Of a stretch of DNA of 64,000 nucleotides, positions 43,514-52,056 are shown piece after piece (the first letter of the stretch is position 1; every line of letters starts with the position of its first letter). Both the position numbers and the translations under genes were made by a program. The notes beneath the pieces are model-generated. The model saw nothing but the letters and a program-made list of their open reading frames with translations, made no database searches and was not told the origin of the DNA. This DNA is from an uncultured Jannaschia sp. (GTDB lineage Bacteria > Pseudomonadota > Alphaproteobacteria > Rhodobacterales > Rhodobacteraceae). The DNA lies in contig NZ_CANLTR010000008.1 of the NCBI RefSeq assembly GCF_947494055.1, positions 1-64,000 of the forward strand, written 5' to 3'.

Positions 43514-44133
43514 GGCAGGATCGCGGGCGGCGCGTCGGCGGGCGGGGCCGCGTCGGCCGGGCGCAGGTAGAACGGCGCGGGCCGCGGCCGTCCCGGACCC
43601 GCGCGGCGGGCGGCGATCCGTGCAATGGCGGTGGCGAGATCCGGCGCCGCCACGACGGCGTGTCCCGTCATTGCGCCGAGCGCCGCCGCCGCCGGGCCGG
43701 TCAGCGGCGCGGTCCAGCCGGGCGGGATGGTATTCTCGGTCGTCACGATCTCGCCCGCATGGGCCAGATGCACCATGTCGCGCGGGGCGGGCAGGCAGAC
43801 GATCACGTCGCGTCCGTCGGCATAGGCGTCCGACACGCTCACGCCCTCCGCCGGAATGCCCAGTCCCAGCGCCAGGCCCCGTCCGGCGGCGACCGCGATC
43901 CGCGTCCCGGTGAAGTTGCCGGGCCCCGTGCCGATCCCGAGCGCGGCGAGGTCGCGCCAGCCGGTGCCGGCCTCCGCCAGCACTTCCGCCAGCATCGGCA
44001 TCAGCCGCTCCGCCTGGCCCTTTCGCATCGCCTCGCAGCGCGCGGCGAGGATCCGGTCGCCCGAGACGAGAGCGGCCGCGCAATGCGCGGCCGACGTGTC
44101 GAACCCGAGGACGAGGCGATCAGATGCCGACAG
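43510..44133 (-). CDS. tsaB: tRNA threonylcarbamoyladenosine biosynthesis protein TsaB
   Basis: About 207 residues. The N-terminal ASKHA block DRLVLGFDTSAAHCAAALVS, then MRKGQAERLMPMLAEVLAE and GIGTGPGNFTGTRIAVAAGR identify TsaB, partner of TsaD/TsaE in t6A synthesis. There is no ATG, GTG or TTG in frame before this essential block; the stop just upstream leaves only CTG at 44133 (giving SASDRLVLG) as a start. Starting at the internal ATG 44028 would delete the DTS motif. The gene overlaps the nifU-like stop by 14 nt. Confidence 0.82.
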   Translation of the reverse strand: MSASDRLVLGFDTSAAHCAAALVSGDRILAARCEAMRKGQAERLMPMLAEVLAEAGTGWRDLAALGIGTGPGNFTGTRIAVAAGRGLALGLGIPAEGVSVSDAYADGRDVIVCLPAPRDMVHLAHAGEIVTTENTIPPGWTAPLTGPAAAALGAMTGHAVVAAPDLATAIARIAARRAGPGRPRPAPFYLRPADAAPPADAPPAILP

Positions 44134-44680
44134 GGCGGACCTCGGTCACTTCGGGAATGTAGTGCCGAAGCAGGTTCTCGATCCCCATCTTCAGCGTCAT
44201 CGTGGAGGAGGGGCAGCCGGCGCAGGCACCCTGCATCCGGAGATAGACAACGCCGCGCTCGAAGCCGTGGAAGGTGATGTCGCCGCCGTCCTGCGCGACG
44301 GCCGGACGGACGCGGGTGTCGAGAAGCTCGGTGATCTGCCCGACGATGGCGCTGTCGGCCTCGTCATGCGCGGTCCCGTGCGCGGCCTCGGTCGCGCCCT
44401 CCATGACCGGCTCGCCGGACTGGTAATGCTCCATGATGGCGCCGAGGATCGCGGGCTTCGCATGGTCCCATGCGGTGCCCTCGTTCTTGGTGACGGTCAC
44501 GAAGTCGTTGCCGAGGAACACCCCGGTCACGCCGTCGACGGCGAAGATCCGGCGGGCGAGCGGCGAGGGAGCGCCGGCCTCCGCATCGGGAAAATCCGCG
44601 GTGCCCTGCTCGAGCACGGCCTGGCCGGGCAGGAACTTGAGCGTCGCGGGGTTCGGCGTGGTCTCGGTCTGGATGAACAT
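44120..44680 (-). CDS. NifU-like iron-sulfur scaffold/carrier (NfuA type)
   Basis: 186 residues. N-terminal Nfu domain MFIQTETTPNPATLKFLPG and C-terminal NifU domain with the cluster-binding Cys pair in GACAGCPSSTMTLKMGIEN; TRVRPAVAQDGGDITFHG is the conserved lead-in. Delivers Fe-S clusters to target proteins. Preceded by a good promoter with an adjoining palindrome (separate entry). tsaB and rimI follow in overlapping frames. Confidence 0.92.
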   Translation of the reverse strand: MFIQTETTPNPATLKFLPGQAVLEQGTADFPDAEAGAPSPLARRIFAVDGVTGVFLGNDFVTVTKNEGTAWDHAKPAILGAIMEHYQSGEPVMEGATEAAHGTAHDEADSAIVGQITELLDTRVRPAVAQDGGDITFHGFERGVVYLRMQGACAGCPSSTMTLKMGIENLLRHYIPEVTEVRPVGI

Positions 44681-44704
44681 GTGTCGCCTCCGGGTCAGGC
44701 GCTC

Positions 44705-44752
44705 TATGTGCGCCCGGGGCCGGCCCCTGTCAAGAAGTTGGAACGGTTCTAA
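44705..44752 (-). promoter_or_regulatory. promoter and candidate operator of the NifU-like gene
   Basis: On the minus strand: TTAGAACCGTTCCAA (44738-44752), a near-palindrome of TTxGAAC/GTTCxAA form, then TTGACA (44728-44733), a 17-nt spacer and CACATA (44705-44710), about 25 nt before the ATG. The box abuts the -35, so an iron or Fe-S responsive repressor (IscR- or RirA-like) is a reasonable guess, unproven. Confidence 0.5.
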
Positions 44753-44852
44753 AGTGCGCGGCAGGTGTCGGTTGTCCCGCCCGGCTGCCCATCCCGAATG
44801 AGACCCGGCCGATGCCCGGCGCGAACGGACAGCGCAGGTTGCACACGCCTCT

Positions 44853-44888
44853 CGCACGGATCCAAGCCGAATTGCTTCGATCCGTGCG
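44853..44888. repeat. 15-bp inverted repeat upstream of the NifU-like gene
   Basis: CGCACGGATCCAAGC (44853-44867) and GCTTCGATCCGTGCG (44874-44888) pair with one mismatch around CGAATT. No U-tract follows in either direction, so it looks more like an operator or a structured RNA than a terminator. It lies in the 313-bp gap between the NifU-like gene and the USP gene. Confidence 0.6.
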
Positions 44889-44970
44889 TCTGTGCCAACG
44901 AATGGCATTGGTTAAGAGAATCTTTCATTAACCAGCGAAACGTTTCCTAAACATTTATGAATAAACGGTT

Positions 44971-44988
44971 ATTTCCCCGCGGGGAAAT
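44971..44988 (-). terminator. 18-bp palindrome after the USP gene, possible terminator
   Basis: ATTTCCCCGCGGGGAAAT is a perfect palindrome starting 6 nt past the USP stop on the minus strand. It could form a hairpin with a minimal loop, but only a short AT-rich stretch follows (AACCGTTTATTC), so termination is uncertain. Confidence 0.4.
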
Positions 44989-44993
44989 GGCCG

Positions 44994-45449
44994 TCAGGCG
45001 ATCCCCTCGAGCTGCTCCCGCGTCAGGTTGCCCGGTACGATCGTCACCGGCACCGGCAAATCGCCCGCGCTCCGCGTCAGTTGCGTCACCAGCGGACCCG
45101 GGTCCTTGCCCTCCGCGCTCGCACCCAGCACGAGCACGCCGATCTCGGTGTCTTCGGTGACCTGCGCGAGGATCTCCGTCACCGGCTCGCCCTCGCGGAT
45201 CACCAGATGCGGCTCCAGCCCATGGCGGTCGCGCATCCACTTCGCGAAGACCTCGAAATGCGCCACGATCCGCTCGCGCGATTCTTCCCGCATGATGTCG
45301 CCGACGCCGATCCAGTGGTTAAAATCCTCGGGCGGAATTACGGCCAGCACCTCGATGCCGCCGCCGGTATGCTCAGCCCGGAGCGCGGCGAAGCGCATGG
45401 CGTTGAGGCATTCGCGGGTGTCGTCGAGCACGACCAGGAATTTGCGCAT
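44994..45449 (-). CDS. universal stress protein (UspA family)
   Basis: 151 residues. MRKFLVVLDDTRECLNAMRF, VLAVIPPEDFNHW and the C-terminal nucleotide-loop region IGVLVLGASAEGKDPGPLV with LPVPVTIVPG fit the USP fold. The exact ATP-binding G-2x-G-9x-G(S/T) is only partly kept (GASAEGKDPGP), so ATP binding is uncertain. Roughly 70 bp downstream of the membrane-protein gene and possibly co-transcribed. Confidence 0.85.
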   Translation of the reverse strand: MRKFLVVLDDTRECLNAMRFAALRAEHTGGGIEVLAVIPPEDFNHWIGVGDIMREESRERIVAHFEVFAKWMRDRHGLEPHLVIREGEPVTEILAQVTEDTEIGVLVLGASAEGKDPGPLVTQLTRSAGDLPVPVTIVPGNLTREQLEGIA

Positions 45450-45520
45450 CGTCTCCTCGCGGGTCTTTGAACGCGGGACAGCATTGCCCGTCCGGGCCGC
45501 GCCTGTCCACCTGCGCGGCG

Positions 45521-46630
45521 CTATCGCCGCGGACGCGGGCCCGCCGGGCCGAGGCGCGGGGTTCGCAGCCGCGTGCGGCGGGCCGGGACGGGGGCCGGCA
45601 GCACCGCCCGCCACAGCGCCCGACCTGCCCAGCTCGCCAGCACGATGCCGGCCTGCAAAAGCGTGAGCCACAGGAGCACGAGCGCGCCTGCCGCCAGTCG
45701 GCCGAGCCGGATCGTCGCGCGGAACACCCGGCCCTTGCCCAGCACCTCGAAGCTGCGCGTCGCGCGCGGCCCTGCCGCCTCCGCCACGCGGGCGAGGCGG
45801 GACGCGTCCTCCGGCGTGTCCACGAGGCGCGCCAGACGCAGCGCCTCCGCCGTGGAGGTCGCGTCGCGCACCCGGCCCATATCGGCCGCCACGCCGGAGA
45901 CCCGCGCGAGCGCCGCCGTATCGGTCACGTCCGCGAGCCGGGCCGTGCCGCGCAGGAAATCCGGCACGACGCCCCATCGGATCGGCACCCGCAGCGTGCG
46001 CGCCAGTTCCGGCGTCAGGCTGCCGATGCGGCGCGCGAGCCGGAGAAGCCCCGCCCCGGCCTTCACCGTGACCGAGGAGCCGCCGGAGAGCACCATCGCC
46101 CCCGTCGCGCCGAGTCCGAGCAGCGCCAAGCCCGCGTCGAGCTCGTCCACGTCCTCCCCCGTCATCCAAGCCTGCCCGGCACGGCGCAGCGCGTTCGCGT
46201 CGCCCAACGGCGAGAGCTCGAAGGGCACCGCGCAGGCGCCGAGCTGCGCGAGCGTGGGGCAGGTGGTGGCATCGGCCATGCAGGCGGCGCAGTCCCCCGC
46301 ACTGGCGAGCCAGCCGGAGCGCGCCGCGATCATCGCCTCCGCCGCCGTCACGTCCACCGGCCGGCCGAGATCCTGCGCCAGTTCGATCAACATCGCGGCA
46401 CGGTCGGCGTCCGCATCGGCGACGGCCGCGTCCAGCGCGGCGGCGATCCATTCCGCCGTGGCCGTGCGCCGTACCTCGCGTTCCAGCGTCAGCGCGAGTT
46501 CGGTCTGGCCCCGCTCCACGAAGGGCGCGGCGAAGGGGTTGGCGGAGAGCATCCAGAGCGTCGCCGCGAGCGACAGCCCCAGCGGCAGCGCCCGGAGGAC
46601 GCGCAGGATCAGGCGGCCGAGCGCGCCCAA
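45521..46630 (-). CDS. membrane protein of unknown function
   Basis: Up to 369 residues. Hydrophobic segments at the N-terminus (LRALPLGLSLAATLWMLSA), in the middle (LALLGLGATGAMVLSGG) and near the C-terminus (GALVLLWLTLLQAGIVLAS), a cysteine-rich stretch GDCAACMADATTCPTLAQL, and a proline/arginine tail. No family recognised. No ATG is available; the TTG at 46630 overlapping the aminotransferase 3' end is the best start but is uncertain. GC-rich codon use matches its neighbours. Confidence 0.55.
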   Translation of the reverse strand: MGALGRLILRVLRALPLGLSLAATLWMLSANPFAAPFVERGQTELALTLEREVRRTATAEWIAAALDAAVADADADRAAMLIELAQDLGRPVDVTAAEAMIAARSGWLASAGDCAACMADATTCPTLAQLGACAVPFELSPLGDANALRRAGQAWMTGEDVDELDAGLALLGLGATGAMVLSGGSSVTVKAGAGLLRLARRIGSLTPELARTLRVPIRWGVVPDFLRGTARLADVTDTAALARVSGVAADMGRVRDATSTAEALRLARLVDTPEDASRLARVAEAAGPRATRSFEVLGKGRVFRATIRLGRLAAGALVLLWLTLLQAGIVLASWAGRALWRAVLPAPVPARRTRLRTPRLGPAGPRPRR

Positions 46631-47472
46631 TCCCAGTACATCTCCCGCACCCGACGCGTCACCGGGCCGACCTGGTAGGAGCGGTCGTCGAAGGCCGTCA
46701 CGGGCGTGACCTTGGTGAGGTTGCCCGACAGGAACACTTCGTCGGCATCGCGGAAATCCTCGAAGGTCAGCACCGTCTCGTGCACCCGCTGCCCGTCTGC
46801 GGCGAGGTTGGCGATGTGCCGCGCCCGGGTGATGCCCGACAGGAAGGTGCCGTTCGCGATCGGCGTGAAGACCTCGCCATCCTTGACCATGAACACGTTG
46901 GAGGTCGCGCTCTCGGCCACGTTGCCCATCGCGTCGGCGACCAGCGCGTTGCCGAAACCCTTCTGCTGCGCCTCGGCCAGCATCCGCGCGTTGTTGGGAT
47001 AGAGGCAGCCGGCCTTGGCGTCGCAGACCGCATCCTCGAGCACCGGGCGGCGGAACCGCGTCCGGGTCAGCGTCGTGGTCTTGTCGGCGCCGTACATCGG
47101 GACGTGCTCGAGGCAGATCGCGAAGCCCGTCTCCTCCCGCGAGGGGACGAGGCCGAGCTCGCTGCCGTGGATGCCCCAGTACATCGGGCGGATGTAGATC
47201 GCGTCGTCGGGGGCGAACCCTTCGAGCCCCTCGGCGATCAGTTCCAGCATCCGTTCCACGCTTGCGGTGGGCTTGAGCATCAGCGCCTCGGCCGAGCGGT
47301 TGAGCCGCGCGCAATGGCGGTCGAGATCGGGGGTCAGTCCCTCGAACCGGCGGGCCCCGTCGAAGACGGACGAGCCCTGCCAGCTGCCGTGGTCGGCCGC
47401 CCGCATGATCGGAACGTCGCCGTCGTGCCACGTCCCGTCGAACCAGGTGCGGACCCGCTTGCCGAATGCCAT
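46609..47472 (-). CDS. class IV (branched-chain-type) aminotransferase
   Basis: 287 residues, fold-type IV PLP enzyme: N-terminal TWFDGTWHDGDVPIM, GSSVFDGARRFEG, catalytic Lys in AVCDAKAGCLYPNNARMLAE, VAESATSNVFMVKDGE and GNLTKVTPVTAFDDR. Probably a branched-chain amino acid aminotransferase; D-amino-acid or aminodeoxychorismate-type relatives share the fold, so specificity is not proven. ATG at 47472. Divergent from ydcF-like gene. Confidence 0.88.
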   Translation of the reverse strand: MAFGKRVRTWFDGTWHDGDVPIMRAADHGSWQGSSVFDGARRFEGLTPDLDRHCARLNRSAEALMLKPTASVERMLELIAEGLEGFAPDDAIYIRPMYWGIHGSELGLVPSREETGFAICLEHVPMYGADKTTTLTRTRFRRPVLEDAVCDAKAGCLYPNNARMLAEAQQKGFGNALVADAMGNVAESATSNVFMVKDGEVFTPIANGTFLSGITRARHIANLAADGQRVHETVLTFEDFRDADEVFLSGNLTKVTPVTAFDDRSYQVGPVTRRVREMYWDWARSAA

Positions 47473-47584
47473 GCCGTGCCTCTCTCGCTGTACGGCGCGT
47501 TGATAGGGGTGGGGTCGGGCGGCGTCCAGCGGGCCGCGCCGCGGATCCCTTGTCCCCACACCGCAAACCCGCGCAGAAGGCCGC

Positions 47585-48082
47585 ATGACCGCGCGCAATG
47601 TCGAGATCATCGCCATCGTCCTCGGCGCGGCGGTCGGGCCGGACGGCGAGGCCTCGCCGACGCTGGCGCTGCGGACGGAGCATGGCGTGGCGCTGTGGCG
47701 TACAGGTCGGGTGGACCGGATCGTGCTCACCGGCGGGGTGGGGCGTCACGGGCCGGCGGAGGCGGTGGTGGCGGCGCGGCTGGCGCGGGCCGCGGGCGTG
47801 CCGGAGGCGGCGCTGTTGATCGAGGACGGGTCCGCCACGACCTTCGACAACCTCCGCCGCGCGCTCGACCTGATCCCGCGGGACGCGGCGATCGTGCTGG
47901 TCTCGAACCGGTGGCATTTGCCGCGGGCCTGGCTGACCCTGCATCTGATGGGCCGGCGGGGGCGGGTCTCGGGTCCGGCCGGGCAGGCGCCGTGGTCGGG
48001 CACCGTCGTGATGATCCTGCGCGAGACCCTGGCGACGCCGCTCGCGGCGGCGCGGGCCCTGCGATGGCGGTTCCGGTCCTGA
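47585..48082 (+). CDS. YdcF family (DUF218) protein
   Basis: 165 residues. IIAIVLGAAVGPDGEASPTL, IVLTGGVGRHGPAEA, the conserved ATTFDNLRRALDL and IVLVSNRWHLPRAWLTLHL match DUF218/YdcF, a Rossmann-like family implicated in envelope processes and SAM binding in E. coli; real function open. Unlike many relatives, it has no N-terminal membrane helices. A strong terminator follows. Confidence 0.85.
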   Translation: MTARNVEIIAIVLGAAVGPDGEASPTLALRTEHGVALWRTGRVDRIVLTGGVGRHGPAEAVVAARLARAAGVPEAALLIEDGSATTFDNLRRALDLIPRDAAIVLVSNRWHLPRAWLTLHLMGRRGRVSGPAGQAPWSGTVVMILRETLATPLAAARALRWRFRS

Positions 48083-48093
48083 GGGAGACAGGA

Positions 48094-48125
48094 AGGGCCG
48101 CCGCGGGTTTCACCGGGGCGGCCCT
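48094..48125 (+). terminator. intrinsic terminator of the YdcF-like gene
   Basis: 9-bp stem AGGGCCGCC/GGCGGCCCT with a 14-nt loop, followed by CTTGTG; 12 nt after the stop codon. The poor U-tract lowers confidence. Confidence 0.65.
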
Positions 48126-48387
48126 CTTGTGAGTGACGGTCGCGACTTCGCCGCGCCGTTGCCCACAATCTGCCGCGATTCGCTTGAGAATCCATTAACG
48201 CGACGAGTCGCGTCGCCGGCCTGCGGAGGTGCCGGCGGCGCGGCTTGGGCGCAGCGGGGAGGGCAGCCCTCGTCCACGGGGGCGGACGGGGGCTGCCTGA
48301 CCGTCGCGGCCGGACGGAAGGCGGACGCCTGCATGTCGAACCGCGGCGCTTGTCGCCCGGCCCGCCGAGGACCGAGGCAATCAGACG

Positions 48388-48780
48388 TCAGGCGCCGACC
48401 TCGGGGTCGCGCAGGATCTCGACGCCCGCGATCTTCCAGCCCCCGGGCGTCTCGATCATCGTGTAGGCGAGCGTGTGCAGCCGGCCGGCCTCGTCGGTGA
48501 TGAGCACGTCCTGCCGCCAGCTCGCGCCCTCCTCGCTGGTGCCGAGATACTGCACGCGGCCCGGATGCCAGACCATCGGATAGCCTTCGCGAACCATCCG
48601 CCCGAAGGTGTCCGGGTTGCGGAAGATGTCCTGGATATTGGGTGCGGCGAAGGTGAAGGCGGACGCGAAATCGTCGGCCCGGAAGGCGTCGAGCTGGTCG
48701 TCGATCACGCCCCGGATCGCCGCTTCGTCCGCCTGCGCCCCGCCCGCAAGGAGCATCAGCCCCGTCAGTAACCCCTTCAT
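48388..48780 (-). CDS. DUF4864 secreted protein
   Basis: 130 residues, with a short signal peptide (MKGLLTGLMLLAGGAQA) then EAAIRGVIDDQLDAFRADDF, ASAFTFAAPNIQDIFRNPDTF and YTMIETPGGWKIAGVEIL. The layout fits DUF4864, an NTF2-like small periplasmic family of unknown function. It starts 49 nt after the lysK stop; the signal peptide and family start agree on ATG 48780. Confidence 0.85.
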   Translation of the reverse strand: MKGLLTGLMLLAGGAQADEAAIRGVIDDQLDAFRADDFASAFTFAAPNIQDIFRNPDTFGRMVREGYPMVWHPGRVQYLGTSEEGASWRQDVLITDEAGRLHTLAYTMIETPGGWKIAGVEILRDPEVGA

Positions 48781-48828
48781 GCCGCATCCTCCTCGCTGGC
48801 GATCGTTCTAGACCGCCGGAGACACGGA

Positions 48829-50418
48829 TCAAACGGCGGCTGAGTTTCCCACGAGTTCGCCCGCCATCGCGCGGTCGATGAGATCGGCCGTCTCCCGCAC
48901 GCCGTAGAGCGCGATGAAGCCGCCGAAGCGCGGCCCCTGATCGGCGCCGAGGAGGACCTGGTAGAGCGCGCGGAACCAGTCGCGCATCGGGTCGAACCGA
49001 TCGCGCCCGACCTCGTAGACCACGCCCTGCAGCGCCTCGTCATCCACGGGGCCGTCCCAGCCGCGCAGCCGGTCGCGCAACTCCGACAGCGCCGCGCGCT
49101 CGGCCTCGGTGGGCAGGCGGAACACCTTGGCGGGCTTCACGAAGTCGTTGTAGTACCGCACCGCCCCCTCGGCCGCGCGGTCGAGCTGGGGGTTGGCCTC
49201 GGGCGACGCGTCGGGCGCGTAGCGACGGATGAAGCCCCAGAGCGCGTCCTTGTCCTCGGCACCGGCGACGGAGGCGAGGTTGAGGAGCATGGTGAAGGGC
49301 ACGACCATGTCGCTTTGCGGCACGTCGCCCGAATGGACGTGGAAGACCGGGTTCGCCGCGCGCTTGTCGGGGTCGTTCGCGGCGTGGAACGCGCGGAGCT
49401 GCTGGTGGTACTCGTCCACCGCCTTGGGGATGACGTCGAAATGCATCCGCTTCGCCGTCTTGGGCTTCTGGTACATGAAGTACGACAGCGACTCGGTGGC
49501 TGCGTAGGTCAGCCATTCGTCGATCGACAGGCCGTTGCCCGAGGACTTGGAGATCTTGTGGCCCTCGGCATCGAGGAACAGCTCGTAGGTGAAGTGCTCC
49601 GGCGGCCGGCCGCCCAGCGTGCGGCAGATGCCGTCGTAGATCGGGGTATTGGCGGCGTGATCCTTGCCGTACATCTCGAAATCCACGTCGAGCGCCGCCC
49701 AGCGGGCGCCGAAATCGGGCTTCCATTGCAGCTTCACGTTGCCGCCGGTGACGGGGAGCGTCCATTCGCGGCCCGCCTCGTCGTCGAAGGTGACGGTCCC
49801 GTCGGCCCCGTCCACGTGCTTCATCGGTACGTAGAGGACGCGGCCCGTCTCCGGGTGGATCGGCAGGAAGATCGAGTAGGTCTGCCGGCGTTCGTCCCGC
49901 AGGGACTTCAGCATGATCGCCATCAGGTCGTCGTAGCGCTCCGCCGCGCGGCGAAGCACGTCGTCGAACCGGCCGGAGCGGTAGAACTCTGTGGCGGAGA
50001 CGAACTCGTAGTCGAAGCCGAACGTGTCGAGGAAGCGGCGCAGGCGGGCGTTGTTGTGCGCGCCGAAGCTCTCATGGGTGCCGAACGGGTCCGGCACGTC
50101 GGTCAGCGGTCGTTGCAGGTGCTCGCGCAACGCGGGCGGGTTCGGGACGTTCTCGGGCACCTTGCGCATTCCGTCTAGGTCGTCGGAGAAGCAGACGAGC
50201 CGGGTCGGGATGTCGCCGATCAGATCGAGGGCGCGGCGGATCATCGTGGTGCGCGCGACCTCGCCGAAGGTGCCGATATGCGGCAGGCCGGAGGGGCCGT
50301 AGCCGGTCTCGAACAGGACGTGATCCTTGTCCCGCGCCTCCGCGCGTTTCAGCAGGCGACGCGCCTCCTCGAACGGCCAGGCCTTCGATGTCATCGCCGC
50401 GTCGCGCAAGCTCGTCAT
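48829..50418 (-). CDS. lysK: lysyl-tRNA synthetase, class I
   Basis: 529 residues. Class I signature [18 protein letters not shown] (HIGH-type) and [14 protein letters not shown] (KMSKS-type), with [25 protein letters not shown] between. Charges tRNA-Lys. The class I enzyme, common in archaea and many alphaproteobacteria, replaces the usual class II LysS. ATG 50418 begins [19 protein letters not shown]; an upstream in-frame ATG adds nothing conserved. Confidence 0.95.
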   Translation of the reverse strand: MTSLRDAAMTSKAWPFEEARRLLKRAEARDKDHVLFETGYGPSGLPHIGTFGEVARTTMIRRALDLIGDIPTRLVCFSDDLDGMRKVPENVPNPPALREHLQRPLTDVPDPFGTHESFGAHNNARLRRFLDTFGFDYEFVSATEFYRSGRFDDVLRRAAERYDDLMAIMLKSLRDERRQTYSIFLPIHPETGRVLYVPMKHVDGADGTVTFDDEAGREWTLPVTGGNVKLQWKPDFGARWAALDVDFEMYGKDHAANTPIYDGICRTLGGRPPEHFTYELFLDAEGHKISKSSGNGLSIDEWLTYAATESLSYFMYQKPKTAKRMHFDVIPKAVDEYHQQLRAFHAANDPDKRAANPVFHVHSGDVPQSDMVVPFTMLLNLASVAGAEDKDALWGFIRRYAPDASPEANPQLDRAAEGAVRYYNDFVKPAKVFRLPTEAERAALSELRDRLRGWDGPVDDEALQGVVYEVGRDRFDPMRDWFRALYQVLLGADQGPRFGGFIALYGVRETADLIDRAMAGELVGNSAAV

Positions 50419-50503
50419 GGGATCGTCCTCGGGATCGGAAGCGACCCGCACCTATTGCCCCATTGGGGTGCCGTCAATAAACGCGAGGGTGAAGGAGCTC
50501 AGG

Positions 50504-50920
50504 ATGGCCAAACCGGATTTCACCCCGCAGGACGCGCTCGTCGCGATGATGATCACGGTCTCGGCCTCGGACGCGACGATCCGGACGTCGGAGCTCCTGA
50601 CGATCCAGTCGATCGTGAATCACCTGCCGATCTTCGCGGATTTCGACGAGGACCGGCTGGAGAGCATCGCGCAGACCGTGTTCGACCTGCTGGAAGAGGA
50701 GGACGGGCTGGACGCGATCCTCGGGCTGATCCGCGACGCGCTGCCCGTCTCCCACCGGGAGACGGCCTATGCGCTGGCCTGCGACGTGGCGGCCGCCGAC
50801 GGCAAGGTCTACCAGACCGAACTCGAGCTTCTGCGCGAGATCCGCTACGAGTTCGAGATCGACCCGCTGCACGCCGCGGCGATCGAGCGGGGCGCGCGGG
50901 CACGGCACCTGAAGCTCTGA
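50504..50920 (+). CDS. TerB family (tellurite resistance-like) protein
   Basis: 138 residues, all-helical. FTPQDALVAMMITVSASDAT and, later, ACDVAAADGKVYQTELELLREIR are the two TerB-type acidic loops (S/A-D and A-A-D-G). These proteins bind metal in other systems; tellurite resistance itself should not be assumed, because no other ter genes are present. GGAG precedes the ATG at 50504. Convergent with trpS. Confidence 0.85.
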   Translation: MAKPDFTPQDALVAMMITVSASDATIRTSELLTIQSIVNHLPIFADFDEDRLESIAQTVFDLLEEEDGLDAILGLIRDALPVSHRETAYALACDVAAADGKVYQTELELLREIRYEFEIDPLHAAAIERGARARHLKL

Positions 50921-50929
50921 GCGCGTCGT

Positions 50930-50956
50930 CCGCCGGACGGGGGGAGCCTCCGGCGG
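50930..50956. terminator. terminator within a roseobacter-type intergenic repeat (copy A)
   Basis: Stem CCGCCGGA/TCCGGCGG with an 11-nt loop, followed by GGATATTTCGG. It lies between the convergent TerB-like gene and trpS. The flanking text, read on the minus strand as TTCCGAAATATCCCC, resembles the element at 60651-60695. Confidence 0.65.
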
Positions 50957-50987
50957 GGATATTTCGGAAGCAAAGACGCGGGGGCCG

Positions 50988-52001
50988 TCAGCGGACCATG
51001 CCGACGATCTCGTAGGTGCGCTCAAGGATCGGAACGGTGATTTCGCGCGCGCGTTCGGCGCCGCGGGCGAGGATGCGGTCGATCTCGGCCGGCTCGTCCA
51101 TCAGGCGCGCCATCTCGGTCGAGATCGGGGCCAGGCGGGCAACGGCGAGATCGGCGAGGTCCTGCTTGAAGTGGCCGAACATCCGTCCCTCGTGTTCGGC
51201 GAGCACGGTGGCCGGGTCGCTGTCGGACAGCGCGGCGTAGATGTTGACGAGGTTGCGGGCGTCGGGGCGTTCGGAGAGGCCGGTCGGGTCGCCGGGCAGG
51301 GGATCCGGGTCGGTCTTGGCCTTGCGCAACTTCCGCGCGATCGTGTCGGCATCGTCGGTCAGGTTGATGCGGCTGGCGTCGACGGGATCGGATTTCGACA
51401 TCTTCTTCGTGCCGTCGCGCAGCGACATGACGCGGGTGGCCGCGCCCTCGATCACCGGCTCAGTCATCGGGAAGAAGTCCACGCCGTAATCGTGGTTGAA
51501 CTTCGCCGCGATGTCGCGCGTGAGCTCGATATGCTGCTTCTGGTCCTCGCCCACGGGGACGTGGGTGGCGTGGTAGACGAGGATGTCGGCCGCCATCAGC
51601 GCAGGGTACGCGAAGAGGCCGAGCGAGGCGGCCTCGGCGTTCTTGCCGGACTTGTCCTTCCACTGCGTCATCCGGCCCATCCAGCCCATCCGCGCGACGC
51701 AGTTGAAGATCCAGGCGAGCTGCGCGTGTTCGGGCACCTGGCTCTGGGCGATCAGGATCGAGCGTTCCGGGTCGATTCCCGCGGCGAGGAAGCCCGCGCA
51801 GAGCTCCCGCGTGTTGCGGCGCAGCGTGGCCGGTTCCTGCGGCACGGTGATCGCGTGCAGGTCGACCATGCAGAAGATCGTCTCGTGCGTGCCCTTCGCC
51901 TGCCAGTCCACGAACTTGGTGATCGCGCCCAGGTAGTTGCCGAGCGTCAGGCCGCCCGAGGGCTGGATGCCGGAGAAGACGCGGGGGGTGAAGTCGGGCA
52001 T
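50988..52001 (-). CDS. trpS: tryptophanyl-tRNA synthetase
   Basis: 337 residues. [20 protein letters not shown] contains the HIGH-equivalent loop, [15 protein letters not shown] the KMSKS loop; [19 protein letters not shown] and [20 protein letters not shown] are TrpRS-specific. Start 52001 gives the family N-terminus; an ATG 36 nt upstream is not conserved. Divergent, 55 bp from the rhomboid-like gene. Confidence 0.96.
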   Translation of the reverse strand: MPDFTPRVFSGIQPSGGLTLGNYLGAITKFVDWQAKGTHETIFCMVDLHAITVPQEPATLRRNTRELCAGFLAAGIDPERSILIAQSQVPEHAQLAWIFNCVARMGWMGRMTQWKDKSGKNAEAASLGLFAYPALMAADILVYHATHVPVGEDQKQHIELTRDIAAKFNHDYGVDFFPMTEPVIEGAATRVMSLRDGTKKMSKSDPVDASRINLTDDADTIARKLRKAKTDPDPLPGDPTGLSERPDARNLVNIYAALSDSDPATVLAEHEGRMFGHFKQDLADLAVARLAPISTEMARLMDEPAEIDRILARGAERAREITVPILERTYEIVGMVR

Positions 52002-52056
52002 CGGGGCCTCCGAAGGGCTGGTCTCGGAACGGGGCATCGCTTAGTCGGCGGGGGTC

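Noticed and set aside
50504-50920. Tellurite resistance locus
   Set aside because: Only a single TerB-like gene is present, with no terC/D/E/Z neighbours; family membership alone does not imply tellurite resistance.
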